A stretch of DNA of 15,437 nt, taken from positions 1 to 15,437 of the forward strand of contig JACMIV010000386.1 in assembly GCA_014380965.1 (NCBI GenBank). The letters run 5' to 3'. Positions within the stretch are counted from its first letter, which is position 1. Every line of letters starts with the position of its first letter. The notes beneath the pieces are model-generated. The model did no database searches. It had not been told where the DNA came from and saw only the letters and a program-made list of their open reading frames with translations. Shown here in pieces: positions 14,957-15,437 of the stretch. Position numbers and translations under genes: made by a program. Origin of the DNA: Rhizobiaceae bacterium (GTDB taxonomy: Bacteria > Pseudomonadota > Alphaproteobacteria > Rhizobiales > Rhizobiaceae).

Positions 14957-14990
14957 CGGTCGGGCCGCGCACCGGCGCGGCCACCGACCG
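14957..14990 (-). terminator. Strong hairpin after the SPOR-domain gene
   Basis: CGGTCGG + GCCGCGC (14957-14970) pairs with GCGCGGC (14975-14981) and CCGACCG (14984-14990). This gives 14 base pairs, a four-base loop and a two-base bulge. It starts 14 bases past the stop of the minus-strand SPOR gene, where a terminator is expected. The following tail on that strand, TTGGAATG, is not a proper T-run, so it may instead protect the mRNA 3' end. Confidence 0.5.
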
Positions 14991-15004
14991 TGTCTTCGAA
15001 AGTG

Positions 15005-15437
15005 TCAGTTCGAAACCGCGAAGCAGTTGTAGGACCGCTTCTTGAGCGCGGCGCAGGCCTGCGCCGCCTCGGTCTTCGATTGGAATCCCGCAAAGCGCGC
15101 TCGGTGGAGGGTCTGCAATCCGCTGCCCACCGCTTCCGTGAAGGGTTCGGCGCGCACCAGCGCGTTTCCGGCGCTCGCCTTCGCCTCGGACAGCATGTCC
15201 ATTGCACGGTTGCGGTCAGGCATGGCGGCGATCTGGACGACCCAGGGAGAGGACGGCGCGGCCGTCAGTCGGGACTGTATCGAGCCGGTCGTCGCCGGAT
15301 CGAAGTCTCCCCCGCCAGGGATCGATCCGCGGGGCACGGGGCCGCCGGTCGGCGCCAGTGCGTTGACGGCCTCGACCGCCGGCATGCGCGACGACGGCGT
15401 CGGACGAGGCGCGTTGAGAGCCGCACGCAGGGCGTCG
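15005..15437 (-). CDS. SPOR-domain protein, C-terminal part, probably a D-alanyl-D-alanine carboxypeptidase
   Basis: This is a 3'-terminal fragment. The frame is open to the window edge (about 143 residues visible), and the ATG at 15385 is internal. A proline/glycine-rich linker (ALNAPRPTPSSR, then TGGPVPRGSIPGGGDFDPATTGSI) leads into a SPOR domain over the last 80 or so residues: SPWVVQIAAMPDRNRAMDML, LQTLHRARFAGFQSK and ACAALKKRSYNCFAVSN. SPOR domains bind denuded glycan strands at the division septum. In Hyphomicrobiales this exact type of tail is common on periplasmic DacF/PBP6-type D-Ala-D-Ala carboxypeptidases, which trim pentapeptides. The catalytic domain lies outside the window, so that identity is inference. 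A strong hairpin follows the stop. Confidence 0.8.
   Translation of the reverse strand, partial: DALRAALNAPRPTPSSRMPAVEAVNALAPTGGPVPRGSIPGGGDFDPATTGSIQSRLTAAPSSPWVVQIAAMPDRNRAMDMLSEAKASAGNALVRAEPFTEAVGSGLQTLHRARFAGFQSKTEAAQACAALKKRSYNCFAVSN

Noticed and set aside
14874..15032. Plus-strand small frame starting MKKRHACSARSEV
   Set aside because: It is Arg-rich, spans the strong hairpin at 14957-14990 and overlaps the end of the SPOR-domain gene; it looks like chance.
1..15437. Mobile element, phage defence or toxin-antitoxin system
   Set aside because: No transposase, integrase, terminal repeats, CRISPR-like repeats or toxin/antitoxin pairs are visible; composition looks even throughout.

Overview
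This window is core chromosomal DNA from a GC-rich alphaproteobacterium, most likely of the order Hyphomicrobiales (Rhizobiales). Four things point there: the block rne / amiC / penicillin-binding protein 1A / prfB; a promoter of the alphaproteobacterial CTTGAC-N17-CTATAT type in front of prfB; the domain families DUF1489, DUF599 and DUF3253; and a SPOR-domain protein that resembles the carboxypeptidase-SPOR fusions of this order. The family (perhaps Aurantimonadaceae or a relative) is a guess. There is no insertion sequence, prophage, CRISPR array or integrase.

Layout. Positions 1-135 (minus) are the first 45 codons of ribonuclease E. A 657-base divergent leader follows, with an alternative-hairpin element on the rne side. 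Then come three plus-strand genes: a secreted N-acetylmuramoyl-L-alanine amidase (793-2040), the bifunctional peptidoglycan synthase PBP1A (2341-4782) and peptide chain release factor 2 (4907-6035). The release factor is read through a classical programmed +1 frameshift at an internal UGA. The octanoyltransferase lipB (6055-6885, minus) converges on it. A tRNA-Leu(GAG) with its own terminator follows (7032-7116), then the magnesium transporter mgtE (7303-8733).

The right half is a mosaic of small housekeeping and accessory genes: a glutathione S-transferase (minus); a MerR-family regulator with a palindromic operator in front of it; a DUF1624 membrane protein with a cysteine-rich tail (minus); an aldo/keto reductase and a YdcF/DUF218 membrane protein, probably co-transcribed; a translationally coupled DUF599-DUF3253 pair on the minus strand whose end overlaps the ydcF-like gene by 109 bases; a DUF1489 gene; a small unrecognised gene (14550-14837, minus); and the C-terminal part of a SPOR-domain protein that runs off the right edge.

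How the genes work together. Cell-envelope biology is the main theme: septal peptidoglycan splitting (amidase), peptidoglycan synthesis (PBP1A), an envelope-associated DUF218 protein, and a SPOR-domain protein, probably a D-Ala-D-Ala carboxypeptidase. The rest is central information processing (RNase E, RF2, tRNA), lipoate supply, Mg2+ uptake and detoxification or redox enzymes. I found no convincing new multi-gene system. The best leads are small: the frameshift site, the rne leader structure, the regulator's operator, the mgtE palindrome, the cysteine-rich tail, the antisense gene overlap and the unassigned small gene.
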